Of a DNA stretch of 16,353 nt, positions 1 to 6,994 are shown piece after piece. Position numbers and translations under genes: made by a program. Location: contig CALGTV010000003.1 of NCBI GenBank assembly GCA_937902395.1, positions 1 to 16,353 on the forward strand. The letters are read 5' to 3'. The stretch is from an uncultured Ruminococcus sp. Lineage in GTDB: Bacteria; Bacillota; Clostridia; Oscillospirales; Ruminococcaceae. Each line of letters begins with the position of its first letter. The first letter of the stretch is position 1. The notes beneath the pieces are model-generated. The model worked only from the letters and a program-made list of their open reading frames with translations, had not been told where the DNA came from and searched no databases.

Positions 1-55
1 ACGTTCCTACACCTACAACTACAACAGTAAGTGACGACGTTCCTACACCTACAAC
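1..55 (+). repeat. Linker DNA repeat, copy 1 (upstream of the cohesin)
   Basis: These 55 bases are identical to 628-682, after the cohesin. They encode VPTP-TTT-VSDD linker units of about 11-12 residues. The repeat may extend left of the window. Exact DNA identity, not only protein similarity, points to recent duplication or recombination. Confidence 0.9.
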
Positions 56-1457
56 AACAACTGTAAGTGATGACGTTCCTACACCTACAACAACGACTGT
101 AAGTGACGACGTTACTACACCTACAACTACAGTATCTGTACAGAGTGGTTCTATTATCTGGCAGGGTGAAACAGTAACAGCTGCTCCCGGCGAGGAAGTG
201 TCACTCAGCTTCATAGTAAAGGATCCTAACAATACTAAGCTTGAAATTGGCGGTGCTCAGTTTGTAATTGATGCTGAAGGCAATGTTAAGCTTGTAGGTG
301 CTACAGGTTCTGAGGCTTATGGAGCTACTTTCCAGCAGAATACTGATACAAAGGAATTTGCATTCGCAAATGCTAAGGGTACAGCTACTGTTGGTCCTGA
401 CGGTTCAAGCGTAATCACTCTTACATTCCAGGTTCCTGAGGATGCTAAGGATGGAGATGTATACGATATTGGTATGTCAGATCTCTTTGTAAGTGATTCA
501 AATGGAAATGATATTACTGATCACATTCTTGTAATGGGCGGACAGATTAAGGTTGTTGCTCCTGTAACAACAACTACAACAGTAAGTGATGACGTTCCTA
601 CACCTACAACAACAACAGTAAGTGACGACGTTCCTACACCTACAACTACAACAGTAAGTGACGACGTTCCTACACCTACAACTACTACAAGTGATAACGG
701 AGTAGTAAGCCCTGGCGATGTTACAACAAGCTCAACAAAGGGTAACTACATCGTTGCTGATCCAGATACAACTGTAACAGTTGCAGTAGTAGACGGATAC
801 TTCTTCAGCCACGATCCAAGATCATTCCCTGCTGAAATGGTAACTGCTAAGTATGTACTTGAAGACGGTCAGATGGTAACACTTGATCCTTCTAAGGTTA
901 CATTTGCAGATACAGTAAACGGCGGCGGCACACCTATGGAAGCTTATAGAGCATCTGAGACAGATTTCACTTATGAGCTTAATGTATTCTATAACGGCGA
1001 GCCTCTCTGCTATGAAGACGGCAAGCAGGTTGTAGCAACTGCGTACATCGGTGTTAAGGGTGACTCTGACCTCAGTAACGTAGTAGACGCATCAGATGCA
1101 TCTAATGCACTTGCGTTCTACGCTAAGGTTATGACAGGCGGCGTTAAGGCTGAAACACCAGTAGGACCCGAATCTGCAAACGAAGTATTTGTTACAAATC
1201 CTGAGCTTCAGGAACTTGCAGCATTCCTCGTTGACGTAGATAAGGATTGCTACAGCAAGGGCAACTGGGCACTTACAAGAGCAGACGAAGATAGAATCAT
1301 CGATGCTTCCGATGCAAGTAGTGTTCTTAAGTTCTATGCAAATGTTATGACAGGTGTATTCACAGAGAACCAGGCACATGAGAACTGGATTGACGTTCTT
1401 GGCGATAACTACAAAGAGAGCTTCGATAAATATGCTCTTAACGGTACACTTGAATAA
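1..1457 (+). CDS. scaB: C-terminal part of a scaffoldin (ScaB-like): cohesin, X-module, dockerin
   Basis: Partial gene; the reading frame is open from base 3 and the start lies left of the window. The GTG at 198 is an internal valine, not a start. Seen in order: a Thr-rich linker with repeated VSDDVPTPTTTT units (to about 130), one cohesin-like beta domain (about 138-557), a second copy of the same linker (about 565-690), an X-module (about 744-1035) and a C-terminal dockerin (about 1040-1457). Dockerin loop I reads GDSDLSNVVDASD. Loop II, near 1230-1320, carries an insertion before IDASDAS. In R. flavefaciens, ScaB is the adaptor scaffoldin whose C-terminal X-dockerin binds the anchored ScaE cohesin, while its own cohesins carry ScaA and other dockerin proteins. 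Gene order with cttA and scaE supports the name. The number of upstream cohesins cannot be seen. Confidence 0.85.
   Translation, partial: VPTPTTTTVSDDVPTPTTTTVSDDVPTPTTTTVSDDVTTPTTTVSVQSGSIIWQGETVTAAPGEEVSLSFIVKDPNNTKLEIGGAQFVIDAEGNVKLVGATGSEAYGATFQQNTDTKEFAFANAKGTATVGPDGSSVITLTFQVPEDAKDGDVYDIGMSDLFVSDSNGNDITDHILVMGGQIKVVAPVTTTTTVSDDVPTPTTTTVSDDVPTPTTTTVSDDVPTPTTTTSDNGVVSPGDVTTSSTKGNYIVADPDTTVTVAVVDGYFFSHDPRSFPAEMVTAKYVLEDGQMVTLDPSKVTFADTVNGGGTPMEAYRASETDFTYELNVFYNGEPLCYEDGKQVVATAYIGVKGDSDLSNVVDASDASNALAFYAKVMTGGVKAETPVGPESANEVFVTNPELQELAAFLVDVDKDCYSKGNWALTRADEDRIIDASDASSVLKFYANVMTGVFTENQAHENWIDVLGDNYKESFDKYALNGTLE
628..682 (+). repeat. Linker DNA repeat, copy 2 (downstream of the cohesin)
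   Basis: Exact copy of bases 1-55. It lies in a tract (about 565-690) of three consecutive VSDDVPTPTTTT units between the cohesin and the X-module of the scaffoldin. Confidence 0.9.
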
Positions 1458-1468
1458 ACCAATGCAAT

Positions 1469-1499
1469 AAAAACAGGACCTTCGGGTCCTGTTTTTTTT
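1469..1499 (+). terminator. Rho-independent terminator after scaB
   Basis: A perfect stem AACAGGACC / GGTCCTGTT with a TTCG tetraloop, preceded by an A run and followed by an eight-base T run. It begins 12 bases after the scaffoldin stop codon, so cttA needs its own promoter. Confidence 0.95.
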
Positions 1500-1593
1500 A
1501 TAATAGTGTTATACAAAATGACGAAAGCAAAGTTGATATAACTATTTGTACAGATAAAATCCGAAAACTGCGAAATTTGGGCAAAAAAACCTG

Positions 1594-1622
1594 TTGACAA
1601 ATTTAAGAAAACATGATATAAT
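1594..1622 (+). promoter_or_regulatory. Promoter P1 of cttA-scaE
   Basis: Consensus sigma-A promoter: TTGACA (1594-1599), 17-base spacer, TATAAT (1617-1622), with an extended -10 TG at 1614-1615. Expected start near 1629, giving a leader of about 320 bases before the preferred cttA start. A weaker TTGATA-16-TAAAAT match sits just upstream at 1533-1560. Confidence 0.8.
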
Positions 1623-1660
1623 AGACAAAAAGCAAAAGATGATAAATTTTGAAAAAATCT

Positions 1661-1762
1661 GCGATATATCAATATTTATCATAAAAACATAAACAACGGT
1701 GAATATTCTTGGGTATTTCGCGCAAAATTGTGAAATACCAACAAAAAAAGACGCGATATATC
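1661..1762. promoter_or_regulatory. Palindromic motifs between the two cttA promoters
   Basis: The 10-mer GCGATATATC occurs twice (1661-1670 and 1753-1762), each with the palindromic core GATATATC. Between them is an inverted repeat GGTATTTC (1712-1719) / GAAATACC (1732-1739) with a 12-base loop. These could be operator sites, or a stem-loop in the P1 leader RNA. No known regulator is recognised. The rest of the 469-base gap between scaB and cttA is AT-rich and shows no ORF I can support. Confidence 0.4.
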
Positions 1763-1796
1763 GTCAATGTTTATTTAGAAAATTGCACAATTTGTC

Positions 1797-1825
1797 TTGA
1801 CTTATCAAGAATTGTGTGATAAAAT
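1797..1825 (+). promoter_or_regulatory. Promoter P2 of cttA-scaE
   Basis: TTGACT (1797-1802), 17-base spacer, TAAAAT (1820-1825), with an extended -10 TG at 1817-1818. Expected start near 1832, about 115 bases before the preferred cttA start. Confidence 0.65.
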
Positions 1826-1947
1826 GATAGTATGGATTTTTGACAGGCTATTATATTTGTTTATACAGCTTGGCAAAGATATTCTCGGTTTTTCTGTCGT
1901 ATAGATAGGGAACTGGGGGAAATAAAATGATAGAGAGGTATAGAACA

Positions 1948-4443
1948 ATGAAGAACTCATTACTCAAGAGAGCTATTGCGGCTGCATCTGTAGTACCCGT
2001 TGCTCTCACACAGTGTCTGAGTGTTGCTAATGCTGTATATGTTGATAGTTATTCTTCAACAGCAGTGAAGGGGGCAGCTGGAAGCTCAATGACACTTAAC
2101 AATGGCGATGCCACAAGCATTCTTTATATTGCTCCCAAAAATGATTACGCAGAAGTTGACGGTACATATGTAAAATCATCTGATTGGAATGTAACTGTTT
2201 CAAGTCTTATTGCAAGTGTTGCTGCAGGTGACAAGAGCTCAGACGTAATTGATATGTCTAAGGCTTACGAAACTGCAATTGAAAAATCTGGCGAATATGC
2301 AGAGGTTACAAAGAGCCTTATCGAAAAAATGAGCGATATCGCTTATAATGTTGAAGCTGACGGTAAAATTACAGTTACTGCTTCACTTGATAATATCACA
2401 CCTACTTTCACAGCTGGCGGAAGCAACACAATTGGTGGTGCATTAAAGGAACTTGCTGCTAAGTATGGCGTTGAAGATCTTGATACACCTGACAACTTCT
2501 TTGAGGATGTTGTAATTGCAGGCGATCTTGAAGTTGTTATCAATGCAAATATGCTTGCAGACGGTACAACAGTTGATGGAACACTTAAGTTCACAGATAA
2601 GGCTACAGGCAATGTTTACTATGGTCTTGGCGTTATTGATTGGGCACTTGAAAAGTTTGATCTTCTTAAGAGCACAGCAAAGGAAGCTTGCGATAAGTAT
2701 AGCCAGTATGTTGATACAGCAGATGCATATACAGAAATCGAAGATTCTGTTGCATTCTATGTAGACAAGCTTGAACTCGCTAAGGAGTATATTGCTAAGG
2801 GATATGCAGCAAATAAGTCTTTAAGTGCTGATGCTGCATCTGAGATTATTGCTAAGGCTGATAAGATTCTCTTCAATAAGAAGGGCAAGCACCTTCCCGG
2901 TACAACTTGCTTAGAACTTGCTTCTAATGCAAAGGCTTTAGAGATCTACAATGATGCTCTTGCACAGGCAAACGACAAGACACCTGTTACAATTGATATT
3001 CAGGCATCTGAGCTTGGCGCTTTTGGCGATTCTATCTATGATATTGAGGCTTCACTTGTTAACGGTGTAGCTACAATTTCAGGTAAGTTTGCTGATACAG
3101 AGGCTGAGTGGATTGATGTTGAGGATTATATTGAGGAAAAGTATAATGTGGACGCTGTTTCATCCTACAAGCAGTTTACTGCTGTTGCTGATGCAAGCAA
3201 GTTTACAAACGAAGGCGAAGGATTTGCTTCCGCTGACTTCCAGCTTGAGAGAGTAGTTATTGTTAAGGAAACAACAACTACAACAACAACTACAACAACT
3301 TCTTCTACAACAACTACTACATCAACTGTTAGCGATGATGTTACAACAACAGAGCCTACTGTATCAGATATAACAACTCCTGGTTTCCCTGGTCCTACAA
3401 CAACAACGGTTTCTGATGACGGTAGCGGAACAACAACAACTACAACAGCAACAGAGACTGATTTAGGTGATCATGATTGTACAACAACATCCACAGTATC
3501 TGACGGCGGCGCAAGTGATGTAACAACAACATCTACAGTATCTGACGGCGGTGACGTATCTGTAACTACTACAACAGTTAGTGACGGTGGCGATGTTTCT
3601 ACACCTACAACAACATCCACAGTATCTGACGGCGGTGACGTATCTGTAACTACTACAACAGTTAGCGACGGTGGCGATGATACATCCACAACAACAAGAA
3701 CTGAAACAAAGTATGTTGTAAATTACCACACAGAGACACAGGTTGGTTTCTACCTTGACATTGACCCTGAGTTCAACATTGATCAGGTTAAATCTCTCGG
3801 ATACAGCATTGACTACTCCGTACTTTCTTACGGTGAGGACGGCGCTTTAATTAAGCAGGAAATTCTCGAAGCTGGTGAAGTAGTTGATATCACTGATTCT
3901 ATCGAGTTCAAGGACGTTCCCGCTGATGTATTCAAGCTTATTAACACAGAAGCTGAGAACCAGTTCGCAGCTCAGATTCAGATCTATGCTACAAAGCAGA
4001 TCGTAAATGCAAATAACGAAGTAATCGCTGAGGCTGGCGAGGCACTTAAGAATATCGACGGAAGCCCTGTTTCTGCAACAGCTTACATCGGTGTTAAGGG
4101 TGACGCTGATCTCGATATGGTAGCAGATGCTTCTGACGCTTCAACAGCACTGGTTTACTACGCTAAGATTTCTACTGGCGCAGTTGCAAGTGAGATTCAG
4201 TTCTCAACAAACAATGTTCTCGTAGCAAATGATCCTGTTCTTGATGACTTCGCAGCATTCCTTGCTGACGTTGACAACGAGAATGATTCTAATAACTATG
4301 TAGCACTCAAGCCTGCAAGAGTAATCGATGCTTCTGATGCTTCATTCATCCTCGGCTACTATGCTAAGATAAGCACAGGTAGAGATACAGGAAGAGACAC
4401 TTGGAACGATGTTCTCGGTGTATACGGCAAATACAACGACTAA
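1948..4443 (+). CDS. cttA: CttA-like secreted anchoring protein with C-terminal X-dockerin
   Basis: 831 residues from the ATG at 1948. The in-frame ATG at 1927, 7 residues longer and behind GGGGGA, is also possible. I prefer 1948 because MKNSLLKRA mirrors the ScaE start MKNSLKRA, and AGAGAGG lies 9 bases upstream. Signal peptide ends near ANA (residue 29). Residues about 30-440 match no family I recognise: beta-rich parts flank a helical stretch (about 231-341). Then come a Thr/VSD-rich linker (about 441-586), an X-module (about 588-710) and a dockerin (about 712-831), with loop I GDADLDMVADASD and an insertion-bearing loop II ending IDASDAS. In R. flavefaciens, CttA sits between scaB and scaE, binds cellulose through two N-terminal modules and docks onto ScaE. 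Position and C-terminus support the call; cellulose binding is inferred only. Confidence 0.8.
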   Translation: MKNSLLKRAIAAASVVPVALTQCLSVANAVYVDSYSSTAVKGAAGSSMTLNNGDATSILYIAPKNDYAEVDGTYVKSSDWNVTVSSLIASVAAGDKSSDVIDMSKAYETAIEKSGEYAEVTKSLIEKMSDIAYNVEADGKITVTASLDNITPTFTAGGSNTIGGALKELAAKYGVEDLDTPDNFFEDVVIAGDLEVVINANMLADGTTVDGTLKFTDKATGNVYYGLGVIDWALEKFDLLKSTAKEACDKYSQYVDTADAYTEIEDSVAFYVDKLELAKEYIAKGYAANKSLSADAASEIIAKADKILFNKKGKHLPGTTCLELASNAKALEIYNDALAQANDKTPVTIDIQASELGAFGDSIYDIEASLVNGVATISGKFADTEAEWIDVEDYIEEKYNVDAVSSYKQFTAVADASKFTNEGEGFASADFQLERVVIVKETTTTTTTTTTSSTTTTTSTVSDDVTTTEPTVSDITTPGFPGPTTTTVSDDGSGTTTTTTATETDLGDHDCTTTSTVSDGGASDVTTTSTVSDGGDVSVTTTTVSDGGDVSTPTTTSTVSDGGDVSVTTTTVSDGGDDTSTTTRTETKYVVNYHTETQVGFYLDIDPEFNIDQVKSLGYSIDYSVLSYGEDGALIKQEILEAGEVVDITDSIEFKDVPADVFKLINTEAENQFAAQIQIYATKQIVNANNEVIAEAGEALKNIDGSPVSATAYIGVKGDADLDMVADASDASTALVYYAKISTGAVASEIQFSTNNVLVANDPVLDDFAAFLADVDNENDSNNYVALKPARVIDASDASFILGYYAKISTGRDTGRDTWNDVLGVYGKYND
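3535..3581 (+). repeat. cttA linker repeat, copy 1
   Basis: 47 bases identical to 3619-3665, period 84 bases (28 residues). The encoded unit contains TVSDGGDVSVTTTTVSDGGD. With single mismatches the similarity extends in both directions. It lies in the Thr-rich linker before the X-module. Confidence 0.85.
3619..3665 (+). repeat. cttA linker repeat, copy 2
   Basis: Exact copy of 3535-3581. The first downstream difference is T at 3582 against C at 3666, a silent change. Confidence 0.85.
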
Positions 4444-4454
4444 TTTAGTGTTCA

Positions 4455-4479
4455 ATCTGCCGTCATAACGGCGGCAGAT
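4455..4479 (+). other. Hairpin between cttA and scaE
   Basis: ATCTGCCG (4455-4462) pairs with CGGCAGAT (4472-4479) around a 9-base loop; an alternative inner pairing CCGT/ACGG is also possible. No T run follows, so it is not a classical terminator. It may protect the cttA 3' end, mark a processing site, or partly attenuate. No clear promoter for scaE is seen in the 82-base gap, so the two genes are probably co-transcribed. Confidence 0.6.
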
Positions 4480-4525
4480 AGACATATATATTAATTATTA
4501 TTTATTTGAAAGGAAAGTAATCAAA

Positions 4526-5614
4526 ATGAAAAATTCATTAAAGAGAGCAGCATCTCTCATCGCTATGGGTGTTGTAGCAGCTTCTGCTTGTTCTTTTAAC
4601 GCATTTGCAGAGGGTGATAAGGCAACAGCTGATAACGGATTCTCAGCTGATCAGATCGCAGCATCTGAGCTCAAGCCCACACTTACAGCTTCCAAGAAGG
4701 TAATCACACTTGCTGAGGCAACTGATGATACCCCTGAGGAAGTAAACATCACAGTAGGCGGAAACGTTGACCAGAAGTATGCTTCAACTGGTATGCACAT
4801 CTACTATGACTCTCGTCTCGAGATCGTAACTAACCGTGTAGGAGCTCCTGATATCGCTGTTGGCGAGGCTGGCGAGTTCCTTGATATCAGAACATTTGAA
4901 GTAGACGGAAACGCTTCTTCTTACAATAAGGACATGAAGGGTGTATTCGCTGCTACAGCTGCTAAGGCTAACAACGGATTCACAGGAAACCTTCTTACTC
5001 TTAAGTTTGATCTTCCTACAGATGCTAAGGAAGGCGATGTATATCCTATCGATATCGTTTACAGATCAGCTGGTAAGACACAGGATCTTTTCGTAAACGT
5101 TGAAAAGGATGAGGCTGGTAAGCTCATGCAGGCTTACGCTTGGACACAGGGTATCTACAACAAGGAGACAAACAACAACTTCAAGGCTGACGCTGCTGAC
5201 GTTGCTAAGTGTGCTGCTCTTGCTGATATCGCTGCTGACATGGACGGTTATATCGCTATCGCTGGTCCTGTTCCAACAACAACTACTACAACAACAACTA
5301 CTACTACAACTACAACAACTACAAAGCCTGCTACAACAACTACAACTAAGCCCGCTACAACAACATCTAAGCCAGCTACAACAACTACAACAGATGATGT
5401 AACAACAACAAGCACAACAACAACAGATGATGTAACAACATCAAGCACAACAACTAAGAAGGCTACAACAACTAAGAAGGCTACAACAGCTAAGAAGACA
5501 ACAGCTAAGAAGGACGACTCACCTAAGACTGGTGTTGCAGGTGCAGGCGTTGCAGTAGCAGGTCTTGCTGTAGCTCTCGGTACTGCATTCGTTCTCAGAA
5601 AGAAGGAAGACTAA
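4526..5614 (+). CDS. scaE: ScaE: cell-wall-anchored cohesin protein
   Basis: 362 residues. Signal peptide 1-28 (cut after AFA). A single cohesin spans about 50-247, with segments such as KYASTGMHIYYDSRLEIV and GKLMQAYAWTQGI that closely resemble, from memory, the ScaE cohesin of R. flavefaciens. A Thr/Lys-rich linker (about 250-329) would span the wall. The C-terminus has the sortase layout: SPKTG (332-336), a small-residue hydrophobic segment and the tail RKKED. Known role: sortase links ScaE to peptidoglycan and its cohesin captures X-dockerins of ScaB and CttA; the published R. flavefaciens complex of this type is exceptionally strong mechanically. The ribosome site AAAGGA ends about 11 bases before the ATG. 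Third in the scaB-cttA-scaE order, probably co-transcribed with cttA. Confidence 0.93.
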   Translation: MKNSLKRAASLIAMGVVAASACSFNAFAEGDKATADNGFSADQIAASELKPTLTASKKVITLAEATDDTPEEVNITVGGNVDQKYASTGMHIYYDSRLEIVTNRVGAPDIAVGEAGEFLDIRTFEVDGNASSYNKDMKGVFAATAAKANNGFTGNLLTLKFDLPTDAKEGDVYPIDIVYRSAGKTQDLFVNVEKDEAGKLMQAYAWTQGIYNKETNNNFKADAADVAKCAALADIAADMDGYIAIAGPVPTTTTTTTTTTTTTTTTKPATTTTTKPATTTSKPATTTTTDDVTTTSTTTTDDVTTSSTTTKKATTTKKATTAKKTTAKKDDSPKTGVAGAGVAVAGLAVALGTAFVLRKKED

Positions 5615-5646
5615 TTAAATAGTCATAATTCTTAATGAACAATAAT

Positions 5647-5674
5647 AAAAGCTCTCCGAAAGGAGAGCTTTTTT
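5647..5674. terminator. Bidirectional terminator between scaE and the TtcA-family gene
   Basis: AAAAGCTCTCC, GAAA loop, GGAGAGCTTTT, with A and T runs on both sides, so it works on either strand. It touches the stop codon of the convergent minus-strand gene (5673-5675). Confidence 0.93.
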
Positions 5675-6395
5675 ATGTCAGTTTGATTTTCCAGTCCTCA
5701 AGGTCTCTTTGCATTGCGCCGAATATTCGCATTTTTGAACCGTGATTCATTTTGTCAAGCATAGCTGTAAGCTCTTTTGTTCGCTGACGGTTTGTTGTTC
5801 CGTCGGCTTTGCAGTTAAGCTTAAACACAGGTAAATTAAGTTTATTTGCGGCTCTGCGTATGTCTTTTTCAGGAGCAAGAACAAGTGGGCGAATTATTGA
5901 TATTTTTTTATCATTAAGAAATGTAACAGGAGAAAAACAGCCAATTCGCCCCTCAGTAAGCAGATTCATAAGAAATGTTTCAACTGCATCGTCAAGATTA
6001 TGACCAAGAGCAAGTTTAGTAAAATTATTATCTGCGGCAAAATTATTAAGTGCGCCTCGTCTCATTCTGGCGCAAAGACTGCAGGGGGATTTTTCTTTGC
6101 GAATATCAAAAACAATTTCACCGATGTGCGTAGGTATAATTACATGTTCAACTTCTAATTTTTCGCAATACTCCGAAATCTGTGAAAAATTGGCAGGGTT
6201 TCCGTCGAATTGTGGGTCAACAGAAACTGCTGTAATGTCACAGTTTATAGCGAGTATTTCACGTAGACGAACAAGTCCCCACAAAAGAGTGAGACTGTCC
6301 TTTCCACCTGATACTCCCACAGCAATGCGATCGCCGGCGGAAATCATATTATATTGCTGAACAGCCTTGCGAAGATATCCTAAAACTTTCTGCAT
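5673..6395 (-). CDS. TtcA-family tRNA 2-thiolation protein (PP-loop ATPase)
   Basis: 240 residues from the ATG at 6395, chosen because GGAGGT lies 5 bases upstream; a longer frame adds 24 residues without a ribosome site. Seen: the PP-loop SGGKDS (29-34) that binds ATP, a CxxC pair C105/C108 in PCSLC, and a further C195 in KLNCKADGT. These match the three cysteines that hold the iron-sulfur cluster in TtcA enzymes. TtcA makes 2-thiocytidine at tRNA position 32. In Firmicutes, close relatives with the same layout may act on other bases or sulfur carriers, so the exact substrate is uncertain and no symbol is given. Single-gene unit, convergent with scaE and divergent from the next operon. Confidence 0.8.
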   Translation of the reverse strand: MQKVLGYLRKAVQQYNMISAGDRIAVGVSGGKDSLTLLWGLVRLREILAINCDITAVSVDPQFDGNPANFSQISEYCEKLEVEHVIIPTHIGEIVFDIRKEKSPCSLCARMRRGALNNFAADNNFTKLALGHNLDDAVETFLMNLLTEGRIGCFSPVTFLNDKKISIIRPLVLAPEKDIRRAANKLNLPVFKLNCKADGTTNRQRTKELTAMLDKMNHGSKMRIFGAMQRDLEDWKIKLT

Positions 6396-6425
6396 AAAAA
6401 CCTCCAAAAAATGTTTGTACAGATA

Positions 6426-6454
6426 ATTATACATCATAATGGAGAAAATTGCAA
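6426..6454 (-). promoter_or_regulatory. Promoter of the TtcA-family gene
   Basis: On the minus strand: TTGCAA (6449-6454), 17-base spacer, TATAAT (6426-6431). It lies about 30 bases from the start codon and is back-to-back with the plus-strand promoter at 6462-6490. Confidence 0.6.
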
Positions 6455-6461
6455 GAACATA

Positions 6462-6490
6462 TTGCAAAATTCAAAAAAATGTTATATAAT
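6462..6490 (+). promoter_or_regulatory. Promoter of the DUF2500-ung-metF operon
   Basis: TTGCAA (6462-6467), 17-base spacer, TATAAT (6485-6490). Expected start near 6497, about 36 bases before the first gene. Its -35 hexamer is the same as that of the divergent promoter. Confidence 0.65.
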
Positions 6491-6532
6491 GTAATATATA
6501 GAAATATAAAACAAAGGAAAGGCAGAAACAGT

Positions 6533-6994
6533 ATGACACAGGAATTAAAAACTTTATTAATTATGCTCGGGTCAATTGCCGCAGTATTGCTGATTGTGGT
6601 GATTTTTTTCGGAGGAAAGGGTCCGATGCGCAAGCTAATCGGTTTTTTTATTGAGGAAACTGACGGCGAACCTGTCCGCAGTGCAAGAAAATCTGATAAT
6701 GTGCAGAAGTACAGCAATGAGCCAATCGTTGAAATGGTGAAGCTTGTCCGCAAAACAGACGACCGCCTGAGAGTGTATGAAAGTGACGGAAGTATGCACA
6801 TAGTTGATCCTTATTTTGAACTGGAGTTTATTACTCGCAAGGGAAAAAAGCTGAAAATTGAGTGTTCCGAGAAAGCATACGGGCAGATTCCCTTCAACGA
6901 AGAGGGTTCGCTCACTTACAAGCGAAATACACTGGTTAAGTTCAAATTCTATGACGGAATAATTTATAACGATACGGAGCTGAATAATGGTTAA
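6533..6994 (+). CDS. Small membrane protein, DUF2500-like
   Basis: 153 residues from the ATG at 6533, with AAAGG about 10 bases upstream; a TTG-started longer frame would overlap the promoter. One transmembrane segment (about 7-28) is followed by a basic stretch and a soluble beta-rich domain. The pattern YFELEFITRKGKKLKIECS, then YGQIPFNEEGSLTYK, recalls the DUF2500 (YhhM-like) family: an N-terminal membrane anchor, a domain with an exchangeable-ligand look, and no known function. The family match is from memory and moderate. It overlaps ung by 8 bases and is presumably translated in step with it, but nothing links its job to DNA repair. Confidence 0.65.
   Translation: MTQELKTLLIMLGSIAAVLLIVVIFFGGKGPMRKLIGFFIEETDGEPVRSARKSDNVQKYSNEPIVEMVKLVRKTDDRLRVYESDGSMHIVDPYFELEFITRKGKKLKIECSEKAYGQIPFNEEGSLTYKRNTLVKFKFYDGIIYNDTELNNG

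Noticed and set aside
1..690. Regular repeats that might be read as a CRISPR array
   Set aside because: The units are in frame, encode Thr-rich linkers and have no unique spacers between them; no cas genes are nearby.
1545..1557. TTTGTACAGATAA shared with 6414-6426
   Set aside because: A 13-base AT-rich match between two intergenic regions is expected by chance in a window of this size.
1564..1577. AAAACTGCGAAATT shared with the centre of the palindrome near 11745-11758
   Set aside because: Only about 14 bases match and the flanks differ, so a fragment of the same mobile element cannot be claimed.
3463..3729. Minus-strand Cys-rich open frames opposite the cttA linker
   Set aside because: They are reverse-strand readings of the ACA/GTA-rich Thr linker DNA, without ribosome sites, and the plus-strand protein explains the sequence.
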